From Hydractinia symbiolongicarpus (taxonomy: Eukaryota > Cnidaria > Hydrozoa > Anthoathecata > Hydractiniidae), in the NCBI RefSeq assembly GCF_029227915.1, contig NC_079875.1, positions 20,331,001-20,395,000 on the forward strand: 64,000 nucleotides of DNA, given 5' to 3'. The position numbers were made by a program, and so were the translations under genes. The notes below the pieces were generated by a model. The model was not told the DNA's origin. It did not search any database and was given only the letters and a program-made list of their open reading frames with translations. Below, one piece after another: positions 47,665 to 60,539 of this stretch. How positions within the stretch are numbered: position 1 is the stretch's first letter; every line of letters begins with the position of its first letter.

Positions 47665-50600
47665 AAGGCCATACTACGGTCTTTGTAGGACGATGCACGT
47701 AGTTAAGAGTGTTCTAAAGCGACGGAGCTATTGAAAACGACTTGGGACGTTGAATTGCATTGAGAATGGAAGGAATTATCCAATGGTAAGCTGCGCAGGC
47801 AGATGAAACCATGTGATTTACGTGTGAGGCCTTTATTAGACTGCAAAAGGCCATATTACAGCCTTTATAGGGCTGTGCACGTAGTTAAGAGTGTTCTAAG
47901 GCGACGGCGCTAAGGAGAACCAGTTGGAGCGTTGTACTGCATTAAGACTGGAAGGAATAGTCCAATGGTAAGCTGTGCAGGCAGATGGAACATCGTGATT
48001 TACGTGTGAGGTCTTTATTTGACTGCAAAAGGTCATATTACTGCCTTTATAGGACTGTGCACGTAGTTAAGAGTGTTCTAAGGCGACGGCACTAATGAAA
48101 ACGACTTGGGATGTTGTAGCGCATTGAGACTGGAACGACTAGTCCAATGGTAACCTGCGCAGGCAGATGGAACATCGTGATTTACGTGTGAGGTCTTTAT
48201 TTGACTGCAAAAGGTCATATTACAGCCTTTATAGGACTGTGCACGTAGTTAAGAGTGTTCTAAGGCGACGGCACTAATGCAAACGACTTGGGATGTTGTA
48301 GCGCATTGAGACTGCATGGACTAGTCCAATGGTAACCGGCACAGGCAGCTAAAACCGCTTGATTAAAGTGTGCGGCCTTTATGAGACTGCAAAAGGCCAT
48401 ATTACGGTCTTTATAGGACGATGCATGTAGTTAAGAGTGTTGTAAGGCCACGGCGCTAAGGAGAACTACTTGGAACGTTGTAGTGCAATGAGACTGGAAG
48501 GAATAGTCCAATGGTAACCTGAGCAGGCAGATGGAACCATGTGATTTACATGTGAGGCTTTTATTAGACTGGAAAAGGGCATATTATAGCCTTTGTAGGA
48601 CGATGCACGTAGTTAAGAGTGTTCTAAAGCGACGGCGCTAATGAAAACGACTTGGGTCGTTGTAGCGCATTGAGACTGGAAGGAATAGTAGAATGGTAGC
48701 CGGCGCAGGCAGCTGAAACCGCGTGATTTACGTGTGCGGCCATTATTGGACTGCAAAAGGCCATATTAAGGTCTTTATAGGACTGTGCACGTAGTTAGGA
48801 GTGTTCAAAGGCCACGGCGCTAAGGGGAACTACTTGGAACGTTGTAGCACATTGAGACTGGAAAAACTAGTCCAATGGTAACCGGCGCAGGCAACTCAAA
48901 CCGCGTGATTTAAGTATGCGGCCTTTATTACACCACAAAAGGCCATACTACGGTCTTTATAGGACTGTGCACGTAGTTAAGAGTGTTCTAAGGCCACGGC
49001 GCTAAGGAGAACCACTTGGAACGTTGTAGTGCATTAAGACTGGATGGAATAGTCCATTGGTTCCCTGCGCAGGCAGATAGAACCACGTGATTTGCGTGTG
49101 AGGCTATATTAGACCGCAAAAGGCCATATTACGGTCGTTATAGGCCCGTGCACGTAATTCAGAGTGTTCTAAGGCCACGGCGCTAAGGAGAACCACTTGG
49201 AACGTGCTGGTGCATTGGGACTGGATCGACTAGTCCAATGATAAAAGGCACAGGCAGCTGAAACCACGTGATTTACGTGTGAGGGGTTTATAAGACTGCA
49301 AAAGGCCATATTACAGCCTTTAATAGGACTGTGCACCTAATTAAGAGTGTTCTAAGGCGACGGCGCTAATTGAGACTGGAAAGGCTAGTGCAATGGTAAC
49401 CGGTGCAGGCAACTCGAACCGCGTGATTTAAGTGTGCGGCCTTTATTAGACTGCAAAAGGCCATACTACGGTCTTTGTAGGACGATGCACGTAGTTAAGA
49501 GTGTTCTAAGGCGACGGAGCTATTAAAAACGACTTGGGACGTTGAATTGCATTGATACTGGAACGACTAGTCCAATGGTAACCTGCAAATGCAGCTAAAA
49601 CCGCATGATTTACGTGTGCAGCCATTATTGGACTGCAAAAGGCCATATTAAGGTCTTTATAGGACTGTGCACGTAGTTAAGAGTGTTCTAAGGCCTCGGC
49701 GTTAAGGAGAACTAATTGTAACGTTGTAGTGCAATGAGACTGCAAGGAATAGTCCAATGGTAACCTGCGAAGGCAGATGGAACCACGTGATTTACTTGTG
49801 AGGCTTTTATTAGACTGGAAAAGGGCATATTATAGCCTTTGTAGGACGATGCACGTAGTTAAGAGTGTTGTAAAGCGACGGCGCTAAAAAAACGACTTGG
49901 GACGTTGTACCACATTGAGTCTTGAAGGACTAGTCCAATGGTAACCTTCGCAGACAGGTGAAACCACGTGATTTACGTGTGAGGTCTTTATAAGACTGCA
50001 AAAGGCCATATTACAGCCTTTATAGGACTGTGCACGTAGTTAAGAGTGTTCTAAGGCGACGGCGCTAATGAAAACGACTTGGGACGTTGTAGCGCATTGA
50101 GACTGGTAAGGCTAGTGCAATGGTAACCGGTGCAGGCAACTAAAACCGCGTGATTTAAGTGTGCGGCCTTTATTGACTGCAAAAGGCCATACTACGGTCT
50201 TTGTAGGACGATGCACGTAGTTAAGAGTGTTCTAAAGCGACGGCGCTAATGAAAACGACTTGGGACGTTGTAGCGCATTGAGACTGGAGGGAATGGTCCA
50301 ATGGTAACTGGCGCAGGAAGCTGAAACCGCATGATTTACGTGTGCAGCCATTATTGGACTGCAAAAGGCCATTTTGCGGTCTTTATAGGACTGTGCACGT
50401 AGTTAAGTGTGTTCTAAGGCACGACGCTAAGGAGAACTACTTGAAACGTTGTTGTGCATTGAGACTGGAAGGAATAGTCCAATGGTAACCTGCGCAGGCA
50501 GATGAAACCACGTGATTTACGTGTGAGGCCTTTATTAGACTGCAAAAGGTCATATTACAGCATTTATAGGACTCTGCACGTAGTTAAGAGTGTTCTAAGG

Positions 50601-51091
50601 CGACGGAGCTATTCAAAACGACTTGGGACGTTGAATTGCATTGAGACTGGAAGGAATAGTCCAATGGTAAGCTGCGCAGGCAGATGAAACCACGTGATTT
50701 ACGTGTGAGGCCTTTATTAGACTGCAAAAGGCCATATTACAGCCTTTATAGGGCTGTGCACGTAGTTAAGAGTGTTCTAAGGCGACGGCACTAATGAAAA
50801 CGACTTGGGATGTTGTAGCGCATTGAGACTGGAACGACTAGTCCAATGGTAACCTGCGCATGCAGATGGAACCTCGTGATTTACGTGTGAGGTCTTTATT
50901 TGACTGCAAAAGGTCATATTACAGCCTTTATAGGACTGTGCACGTAGTTAAGAGTGTTCTAAGGCGACGGCACTATTGAAAACGACTTGGGATGTTGTAG
51001 CGCATTGAGAATGGAACGACTAGTCCAATGGTAACCGGCACAGGCAGCTAAAACCGCGTGATTAAAGTGTGCGGCCTTTATGAGACTGCAA
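47665..51091. repeat. 3.4-kb higher-order unit, copy 1 (3427 bp)
   Basis: The unit starts in CATACTACGGTCTTTGTAGG and contains TGAGAATGGAAGGAATTATCC (47761), which recurs at 51188, 3427 bp later. Anchors GATAAAAGGC (49240) and the 28-bp deletion (49367) recur 3609 bp later. About 48270-49950 also matches 42010-43690 (offset 6263), so a cassette of about 1.6 kb is shared with the 3056-bp units. The junction to copy 2 lies at about 51092, where the sequence changes from TTTATGAGACTGCAAAAGG into the unit's opening monomer. Confidence 0.87.
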
Positions 51092-54000
51092 AAGGCTATA
51101 CTACGGTCTTTGTAGGACGATGCACGTAGTTAAGAGTGTTCTAAAGCGACGGAGCTATTGAAAACGACTTGGGACGTTGAATTGCATTGAGAATGGAAGG
51201 AATTATCCAATGGTAAGCTGCGCAGGCAGATGAAACCATGTGATTTACGTGTGAGGCCTTTATTAGACTGCAAAAGGCCATATTACAGCCTTTATAGGGC
51301 TGTGCACGTAGTTAAGAGTGTTCTAAGGCGACGGCGCTAAGGAGAACCAGTTGGAGCGTTGTACTGCATTAAGACTGGAAGGAATAGTCCAATGGTAAGC
51401 TGTGCAGGCAGATGGAACATCGTGATTTACGTGTGAGGTCTTTATTTGACTGCAAAAGGTCATATTACTGCCTTTATAGGACTGTGCACGTAGTTAAGAG
51501 TGTTCTAAGGCGACGGCACTAATGAAAACGACTTGGGATGTTGTAGCGCATTGAGACTGGAACGACTAGTCCAATGGTAACCTGCGCAGGCAGATGGAAC
51601 ATCGTGATTTACGTGTGAGGTCTTTATTTGACTGCAAAAGGTCATATTACAGCCTTTATAGGACTGTGCACGTAGTTAAGAGTGTTCTAAGGCGACGGCA
51701 CTAATGAAAACGACTTGGGATGTTGTAGCGCATTGAGACTGGAACGACTAGTCCAATGGTAACCTGCGCAGGCAGATGGAACCTCGTGATTTATGTGTGA
51801 GGTCTTTATTTGACTGCAAAAGGTCATATTACAGCCTTTATAGGACTGTGCACGTAGTTAAGAGTGTTCTAAGGCGACGGCACTAATGCAAACGACTTGG
51901 GATGTTGTAGCGCATTGAGACTGCATGGACTAGTCCAATGGTAACCGGCACAGGCAGCTAAAACCGCTTGATTAAAGTGTGCGGCCTTTATGAGACTGCA
52001 AAAGGCCATATTACGGTCTTTATAGGACGATGCATGTAGTTAAGAGTGTTCTAAGGCCACGGCGCTAAGGAGAACTACTTGGAACGTTGTAGTGCAATGA
52101 GACTGGAAGGAATAGTCCAATGGTAACCTGAGCAGGCAGATGGAACCATGTGATTTACATGTGAGGCTTTTATTAGACTGGAAAAGGGCATATTATAGCC
52201 TTTGTAGGACGATGCACGTAGTTAAGAGTGTTCTAAAGCGACGGCGCTAATGAAAACGACTTGGGTCGTTGTAGCGCATTGAGACTGGAAGGAATAGTAG
52301 AATGGTAGCCGGCGCAGGCAGCTGAAACCGCGTGATTTACGTGTGCGGCCATTATTGGACTGCAAAAGGCCATATTAAGGTCTTTATAGGACTGTGCACG
52401 TAGTTAGGAGTGTTCAAAGGCCACGGCGCTAAGGGGAACTACTTGGAACGTTGTAGCACATTGAGACTGGAAAAACTAGTCCAATGGTAACCGGCGCAGG
52501 CAACTCAAACCGCGTGATTTAAGTATGCGGCCTTTATTACACCACAAAAGGCCATACTACGGTCTTTATAGGACTGTGCACGTAGTTAAGAGTGTTCTAA
52601 GGCCACGGCGCTAAGGAGAACCACTTGGAACGTTGTAGTGCATTAAGACTGGATGGAATAGTCCATTGGTTCCCTGCGCAGGCAGATAGAACCACGTGAT
52701 TTGCGTGTGAGGCTATATTAGACCGCAAAAGGCCATATTACGGTCGTTATAGGCCCGTGCACGTAATTCAGAGTGTTCTAAGGCCACGGCGCTAAGGAGA
52801 ACCACTTGGAACGTGCTGGTGCATTGGGACTGGATCGACTAGTCCAATGATAAAAGGCACAGGCAGCTGAAACCACGTGATTTACGTGTGAGGGGTTTAT
52901 AAGACTGCAAAAGGCCATATTACAGCCTTTAATAGGACTGTGCACCTAATTAAGAGTGTTCTAAGGCGACGGCGCTAATTGAGACTGGAAAGGCTAGTGC
53001 AATGGTAACCGGTGCAGGCAACTCGAACCGCGTGATTTAAGTGTGCGGCCTTTATTAGACTGCAAAAGGCCATACTACGGTCTTTGTAGGACGATGCACG
53101 TAGTTAAGAGTGTTCTAAGGCGACGGAGCTATTAAAAACGACTTGGGACGTTGAATTGCATTGATACTGGAACGACTAGTCCAATGGTAACCTGCAAATG
53201 CAGCTAAAACCGCATGATTTACGTGTGCAGCCATTATTGGACTGCAAAAGGCCATATTAAGGTCTTTATAGGACTGTGCACGTAGTTAAGAGTGTTCTAA
53301 GGCCACGGCGTTAAGGAGAACTAATTGTAACGTTGTAGTGCAATGAGACTGCAAGGAATAGTCCAATGGTAACCTGCGAAGGCAGATGGAACCACGTGAT
53401 TTACTTGTGAGGCTTTTATTAGACTGGAAAAGGGCATATTATAGCCTTTGTAGGACGATGCACGTAGTTAAGAGTGTTGTAAAGCGACGGCGCTAAAAAA
53501 ACGACTTGGGACGTTGTACCACATTGAGTCTTGAAGGACTAGTCCAATGGTAACCTTCGCAGACAGGTGAAACCACGTGATTTACGTGTGAGGTCTTTAT
53601 AAGACTGCAAAAGGCCATATTACAGCCTTTATAGGACTGTGCACGTAGTTAAGAGTGTTCTAAGGCGACGGCGCTAATGAAAACGACTTGGGACGTTGTA
53701 GCGCATTGAGACTGGTAAGGCTAGTGCAATGGTAACCGGTGCAGGCAACTAAAACCGCGTGATTTAAGTGTGCGGCCTTTATTGACTGCAAAAGGCCATA
53801 CTACGGTCTTTGTAGGACGATGCACGTAGTTAAGAGTGTTCTAAAGCGACGGCGCTAATGAAAACGACTTGGGACGTTGTAGCGCATTGAGACTGGAGGG
53901 AATGGTCCAATGGTAACTGGCGCAGGAAGCTGAAACCGCATGATTTACGTGTGCAGCCATTATTGGACTGCAAAAGGCCATTTTGCGGTCTTTATAGGAC

Positions 54001-54700
54001 TGTGCACGTAGTTAAGTGTGTTCTAAGGCACGACGCTAAGGAGAACTACTTGAAACGTTGTTGTGCATTGAGACTGGAAGGAATAGTCCAATGGTAACCT
54101 GCGCAGGCAGATGAAACCACGTGATTTACGTGTGAGGCCTTTATTAGACTGCAAAAGGTCATATTACAGCATTTATAGGACTCTGCACGTAGTTAAGAGT
54201 GTTCTAAGGCGACGGAGCTATTCAAAACGACTTGGGACGTTGAATTGCATTGAGACTGGAAGGAATAGTCCAATGGTAAGCTGCGCAGGCAGATGAAACC
54301 ACGTGATTTACGTGTGAGGCCTTTATTAGACTGCAAAAGGCCATATTACAGCCTTTATAGGGCTGTGCACGTAGTTAAGAGTGTTCTAAGGCGACGGCAC
54401 TAATGAAAACGACTTGGGATGTTGTAGCGCATTGAGACTGGAACGACTAGTCCAATGGTAACCTGCGCATGCAGATGGAACCTCGTGATTTACGTGTGAG
54501 GTCTTTATTTGACTGCAAAAGGTCATATTACAGCCTTTATAGGACTGTGCACGTAGTTAAGAGTGTTCTAAGGCGACGGCACTATTGAAAACGACTTGGG
54601 ATGTTGTAGCGCATTGAGAATGGAACGACTAGTCCAATGGTAACCGGCACAGGCAGCTAAAACCGCGTGATTAAAGTGTGCGGCCTTTATGAGACTGCAA
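51092..54700. repeat. 3.6-kb higher-order unit, copy 2 (3609 bp)
   Basis: It directly follows copy 1 and shares its order of variants. It has one additional monomer near 51780-51960 (GGAACCTCGTGATTTATGTG), so the offset grows from 3427 to 3609 bp. By eye only isolated base differences separate the copies, for example GTGTTGTAAGG/GTGTTCTAAGG at 48439/52048 and GGCCTCGG/GGCCACGG at 49694/53303. This makes it one of the youngest large duplications in the window. Confidence 0.87.
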
Positions 54701-54779
54701 AAGGCCATATTAAGGTCTTTATAGGACTGTGCACGTAGTTAAGAGTGTTCTAAGGCCACGGCGCTAAGGAGAACTAATT

Positions 54780-57473
54780 GGGACGTTGTAGCGCATTGAG
54801 ACTGGTAAGGCTAGTGCAATGGTAACCGGTGCAGGCAACTCAAACCGCGTGATTTAAGTGTGCGGCCTTTATTGACTGCAAAAGGCCATACTACGGTCTT
54901 TGTAGGACGATGCACGTAGTTAAGAGTGTTCTAAAGCGACGGCGCTAATGAAAACGACTTGGGACGTTGTAGCGCATTGAGACTGGAGGGAATGGTCCAA
55001 TGGTAACTGGCGCAGGAAGCTGAAACCGCATGATTTACGTGTGCAGCCATTATTGGACTGCAAAAGGCCATATTAAGGTCTTTATAGGACTGTGTACGTA
55101 GTTAAGAGTGTTCTAAGGCCACGGCGCTAAGGAGAACCAGTTGGAATGTTGTACTGCATTGAGACTGGAAGGAATAGTCCAATGGTAAGCTGTGCAGGCA
55201 GATGAAACCACGTGATTTACGTGTGAGGCCTTTATTAGACTGCAAAAGGCCATTTTGCGGTCTTTATAGGACTGTGCACGTAGTTAAGAGTGTTCTAAGG
55301 CGACGGAGCTATTCAAAACGACTTGGGACGTTGAATTGCATTGAGACTGGAAGGAATAGTCCAATGGTAAGCTGCGCAGGCAGATGAAACCACGTGATTT
55401 ACGTGTGCGGCCTTCATTAGACTGCAAAAGGCCATATTACAGCCTTTATAGGGCTGTGCACGTAGTTAACAGTGTTCTAAGGCCACGGCGTTAAGGAGAA
55501 CTGCTTGGAACGTTGTAGCGCATTGAGACTGGAACGACTAGTCCAATGGTAACCTGCGCATGCAGATGGAACCTCGTGATTTACGTGTGAGGTCTTTATT
55601 TGACTGCAAAAGGTCATATTACAGCCTTTATAGGACTGTGCACGTAGTTAAGAGTGTTCTAAGGCGACGGCACTATTGAAAACGACTTGGGATGTTGTAG
55701 CGCATTGAGAATGGAACGACTAGTCCAATGGTAACCGGCACAGGCAGCTAAAACCGCGTGATTAAAGTGTGCGGCCTTTATGAGACTGCAAAAGGCCATA
55801 TTAAGGTCTTTATAGGACTGTGCACGTAGTTAAGAGTGTTCTAAGGCCACGGCGCTAAGGAGAACTACTTGGAACGTTGTAGCACATTGAGACTGGAAAA
55901 ACTAGTCCAATGGTAACGGCGCAGGCAACTCAAACCGAGTGATTTAAGTATGCGGCCTTCATTACACCGCAAAAGGCCATACTACGGTCTTTATAGGACT
56001 GTGCACGTAGTAAAAAGTGTTCTAAGGCGACGGAGCTATTGAAAACGACTTGGGACGTTGAATTGCATTGAGACTGGAACGACTAGTCCAATGGTAACCT
56101 GCAAAAGCAGCTAAAACCGCGTGATTAAAGTGTGCGGCCTTTATTAGACTGCAAAAGGTCATATTACAGCATTTTTAGGACTGTGCACGTAGTTAAGAGT
56201 GTTCTAAAGCCACGGCGTTAAGGAGAACTGCTTGGAACGTTGTAGTGCATCAAGACTGGAAGGAATAGTCCAATGGTAACCTGCGCAGGCAGATGAAACC
56301 GCGTGATGTACGTGTGAGGCCCTTATTAGACTGCAAAAGGCCATATTACAGCCTTTATAGGCCTGTGCACGTAGTTAAGAGTGTTCTAAGGCGACGGCAC
56401 TAATGAAAACGACTTGGGATGTTGTAGCGCATTGAGACAGGAACGACTAGTCCAATGGTAACCTGCGCAGGCAGATGGAACCTTGTGATTTACGTGTGAG
56501 GTCTTTATAGGGCTGTGCACGAAGTTAAGAGTGTTCTAAGGCGATGGCACTAATGAAAACGACTTGGGATGTTGTAGCGCATTGGGACTGGAACGACTAG
56601 TCCAATGATAACCGGCACAGGCAGCTGAAACCACGTGATTTACGTGTGGGGTCTTTATAAGACTGCAAAAGGCCATATTACAGCCTTTATAGGACTGTGC
56701 ACGTAGTTAAGAGTGTTCTAAGGCGACGGCGCTAATGAAAACGACTTGGGACGTTGTAGCGCATTGAGACTGGTAAGGCTAGTGCAATGGTAACCGGTGC
56801 AGGCAACTCAAACCGCGTGATTTAAGTGTGCGGCCTTTATTGACTGCAAAAGGCTATACTACGGTCTTTGTAGGACGATGCACGTAGTTAAGAGTGTTCT
56901 AAAGCGACGGCGCTAATGAAAACGACTTGGGACGTTGTAGCGCATTGAGACTGGAGGGAATGGTCCAATGGTAACTGGCGCAGGAAGCTGAAACCGCATG
57001 ATTTACGTGTGCAGCCATTATTGGACTGCAAAAGGCCATATTAAGGTCTTTATAGGACTGTGTACGTAGTTAAGAGTGTTCTAAGGCCACGGCGCTAAGG
57101 AGAACCAGTTGGAATGTTGTACTGCATTGAGACTGGAAGGAATAGTCCAATGGTAAGCTGTGCAGGCAGATGAAACCACGTGATTTACGTGTGAGGCCTT
57201 TATTAGACTGCAAAAGGCCATTTTGCGGTCTTTATAGGACTGTGCACGTAGTTAAGAGTGTTCTAAGGCGACGGAGCTATTCAAAACGACTTGGGACGTT
57301 GAATTGCATTGAGACTGGAAGGAATAGTCCAATGGTAAGCTGCGCAGGCAGATGAAACCACGTGATTTACGTGTGCGGCCTTCATTAGACTGCAAAAGGC
57401 CATATTACAGCCTTTATAGGGCTGTGCACGTAGTTAACAGTGTTCTAAGGCCACGGCGTTAAGGAGAACTGCT
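54780..57473. repeat. Duplication with 1968-bp offset
   Basis: About 54780-55505 matches 56748-57473, beginning with GGACGTTGTAGCGC and CTGGTAAGGCTAGTGC. It continues through GGAGGGAATGGTCC, GGCGCAGGAAGCTG, GCGGCCTTCATTAG and AGTTAACAGTGTTC. The first copy then continues with CGCATTGAGACTGG, the second with TGCATCAAGACGGG. At 56506 a monomer has lost about 33 bp between two CTTTAT sites. No gene is present. Confidence 0.8.
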
Positions 57474-60400
57474 TGGAACGTTGTAGTGCATCAAGACGGG
57501 AAGGAATAGTCCAATGGTAAGCTGCGCAGGCAGATGAAACCGCGTGATGTACGTGTGAGGCCCTTATTAGACTGCAAAAGGCCATATTACAGCCTTTATA
57601 GGCCTGTGCACGTAGTTAAGAGTGTTCTAAGGCGACGGCACTAATGAAAACGACTTGGGATGTTGTAGCGCATTGAGACAGGAACGACTAGTCCAATGGT
57701 AACCTGCGCAGGCAGATGGAACCTCGTGATTTACGTGTGAGGCCTTTATGAGACTGCAAAAGGCCATATTACGGTCTTTATAGGACGATGCACGTAGTTA
57801 AGAGTGTTCTAAGGCCACGGCGCTAAGGAGAACTACTTGGAACGTTGTAGTGCAATGAGACTGGAAGGAATAGTCCAATGGTAACCTGGGCAGGCAGATG
57901 GAACCACGTGATTTATATGTAAGGCTTTTATTAGACTGCAAAAGGCCATATTAAGGTCTTTATAGGACTGTGCACGTAGTTAGGAGTGTTCAAAGGCCAC
58001 GGGGCTAAGGAGAACTACTTGGAACGATGTAGCACATTGAGACTGAAAAAACTAGTCCAATGGTAACCGGCGCAGGCAACTCAAACCGCGTGATTTAAGT
58101 ATGCGGCCTTTTTACACTGCAAAAGGCCATACTACGGTCTTTATAGGACTGTGCACGTAGTAAAAAGTGTTCTAAGGCGACGGAGCTATTGAAAACGACT
58201 TGGGACGTTGAATTGCATTGAGACTGGAACGACTAGTCCAATGGTAACCTGCAAAAGCAGCTAAAACCGCGTGATTAAAGTGTGCGGCCTTTATTAGACT
58301 GCAAAAGGTCATATTACAGCATTTTTAGGACTGTGCACGCAGTTAAGAGTGTTCTAAGGCCACGGCGTTAAGGAGAACTGCTTGGAACGTTGTAGTGCAT
58401 CAAGACTGGAAGGAATAGTCCAATGGTAAGCTGCGCAGGCAGATGAAACCGCGTGATGTACGTGTGAGGCCCTTATTAGACTGCAAAAGGCCATATTACA
58501 GCCTTTATAGGCCTGTGCACGTAGTTAAGAGTGTTCTAAGGCGACGGCACTAATGAAATCGACTTGGGATGTTGTAGCGCATTGAGACAGGAACGACTAG
58601 TCCAATGGTAACCTGCGCAGGCAGATGGAACCTCGTGATTTACGTGTGAGGTCTTTATTTGACTGCAAAAGGTCATATTACAGCCTTTATAGGACTGTGC
58701 ACGTAGTTAAGAGTGGAGACGGCACTAATGAAAACGACTTGGGATGTTGTAGCGCATTGAGACTGCATCGACTAGTCCAATGGTAACCGGCACAGGCAGC
58801 TAAAACCGCGTGATTAAAGTGTGCGGCCTTTATGAGACTGCAAAAGGCCATATTACGGTCTTTATAGGACGATGCACGTAGTTAAGAGTGTTCTAAGGCC
58901 ACGGCGCTAAGGAGAACTACTTGGAACGTTGTAGTGCAATGAGACTGGAAGGAATAGTCCAATGGTAACCTGGGCAGGCAGATGGAACCACGTGATTTAC
59001 GTGTGAGGCCTTTATTAGACTGCAAAATGTCATATTACAGCATTTATAGGACTGTGCACGTAGTAAAAAGTGTTCTAAGGCGACGGAGCTATTGAAAACG
59101 ACTTGGGACGTTGAATTGCATTGAGACTGGAACGACTAGTCCAATGGTAACCTGCAAAAGCAGCTAAAACCGCGTGATTAAAGTGTGCGGCCTTTATTAG
59201 ACTGCAAAAGGCCATATTAGGGTCTTTATAGGACTGTGCACGTAGTTAAGAATGTTCTAAGGCCACGGCGTTAAGTAGAACTGCTTGGAACGTTGCAGTG
59301 CATCAAGAATGGAAGGAATAGTCCAATGGTAAGCTGCGCAGGCAGATGAAACAGCGTGATTTACGTGTGAGGCCTTTATTAGACTGCAAAAGGCCATATT
59401 ACAGCCTTTACAGGACGATGCACGTAGTTAAGAGTGTTGTAAAGCGACGGCGCTAAAAAAACGACTTGGGACGTTGTACCACATTGAGACCTGAAGGACT
59501 AGTCCAATGGTAACCTTCGCAGACAGGTGAAACCACGTGATTTACGTGTGAGGCCTTTATTAGACTGTAAAAGTCCATTTTACGGTCTTTATAGGACTGT
59601 GCACGTAGTTAAGTGTGTTCTAAGGCCACGAAGCTAAGGAGAACTACTTGGAACGTTGTTGTGCATTGAGACTGGAAGGAATAGTTCAATGGTACCCTGC
59701 GCAGGCAGATGGAACCACGTGATTTACGTGTGAGGCCTTTATTAGACTGCAAAAGGTCATATTACAGCATTTATAGGACTGTGCACGTAGTTATGAGTGT
59801 TCTAAGGCGACGGAGCTATTGAAAACGACTTGGGACGTTGAATTGCATTGAGACTGGAACGACTAGTCCAATGGTAACCTGCAGAAGCAGCTAAAACCGC
59901 GTGATTAAAGTGTGCTGCCTTTATTAGACTGCAAAAGTCCATTTTACGGTCTTTATAGGACGATGGACGTAGTTAAGAGTGTTGTAAAGCGACGGCGCTA
60001 AAAAAACGACTTTGGACGTTGTACCACATTGAGACCTGAAGGACTAGTCCAATGGTAACCTTCGCAGACAGGTGAAACCACGTGATTTACGTGTGAGGCC
60101 TTTATTAGACTGCAAAAGGCCATATTACAGCCTTTATAGGGCTGTGCACGTAATTAAGAGTGTTCTAAGGCGACGGCACTAATGAAAACGACTTGGGATG
60201 TTGTAGCGCATTGGGACTGGAAGGAATAGTCCAATGGTACCCTGCGCAGGCAGATGGAACGACGTGATTTACGTGTGAGGCTTTTATTAGACCGCAAAAG
60301 GCCATATTACGGTCGTTATAGGCCCGTGCACGTAATTAAGAGTTTTCTAAGGCCACGGCGCTAAGGAGAACCACTTGGGACGTGCTGGTGCATTGGGACT

Positions 60401-60539
60401 GGAACGACTAGTCCAATGATTACCGGCACAGGCAGCTGAAACCACGTGATTTACGTGTGAGGTCTTTATAAGACTGCAAAAGGTCATATTATACCTTTTA
60501 TAGGGCTGTGCACGTAGTTAAGAGTGTTCTAAGGCCACG
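57474..60539. repeat. Satellite block with 2150- and 903-bp offsets
   Basis: About 55860-56480 matches 58010-58640 (offset 2150), with marker TAAAAAGTGTTC at 56011 and 58161. The same marker at 59064 lies 903 bp further on. The variant GAGAACTGCTTGGAACG recurs near 55495, 56223, 57464, 58373 and 63481. At 58715 the sequence reads AGAGTGGAGACGG, a loss of about 7 bp from AGAGTGTTCTAAGGCGACGG. Otherwise ordinary A and B monomers. Confidence 0.75.

Noticed and set aside
50502-50687. Plus-strand 61-codon frames repeated near 44542, 54111, 55202 and 57170
   Set aside because: Identical or near-identical because the DNA segments are recent duplicates, not because the protein is conserved. They start in the monomer tail and end where a neighbouring monomer supplies a stop.
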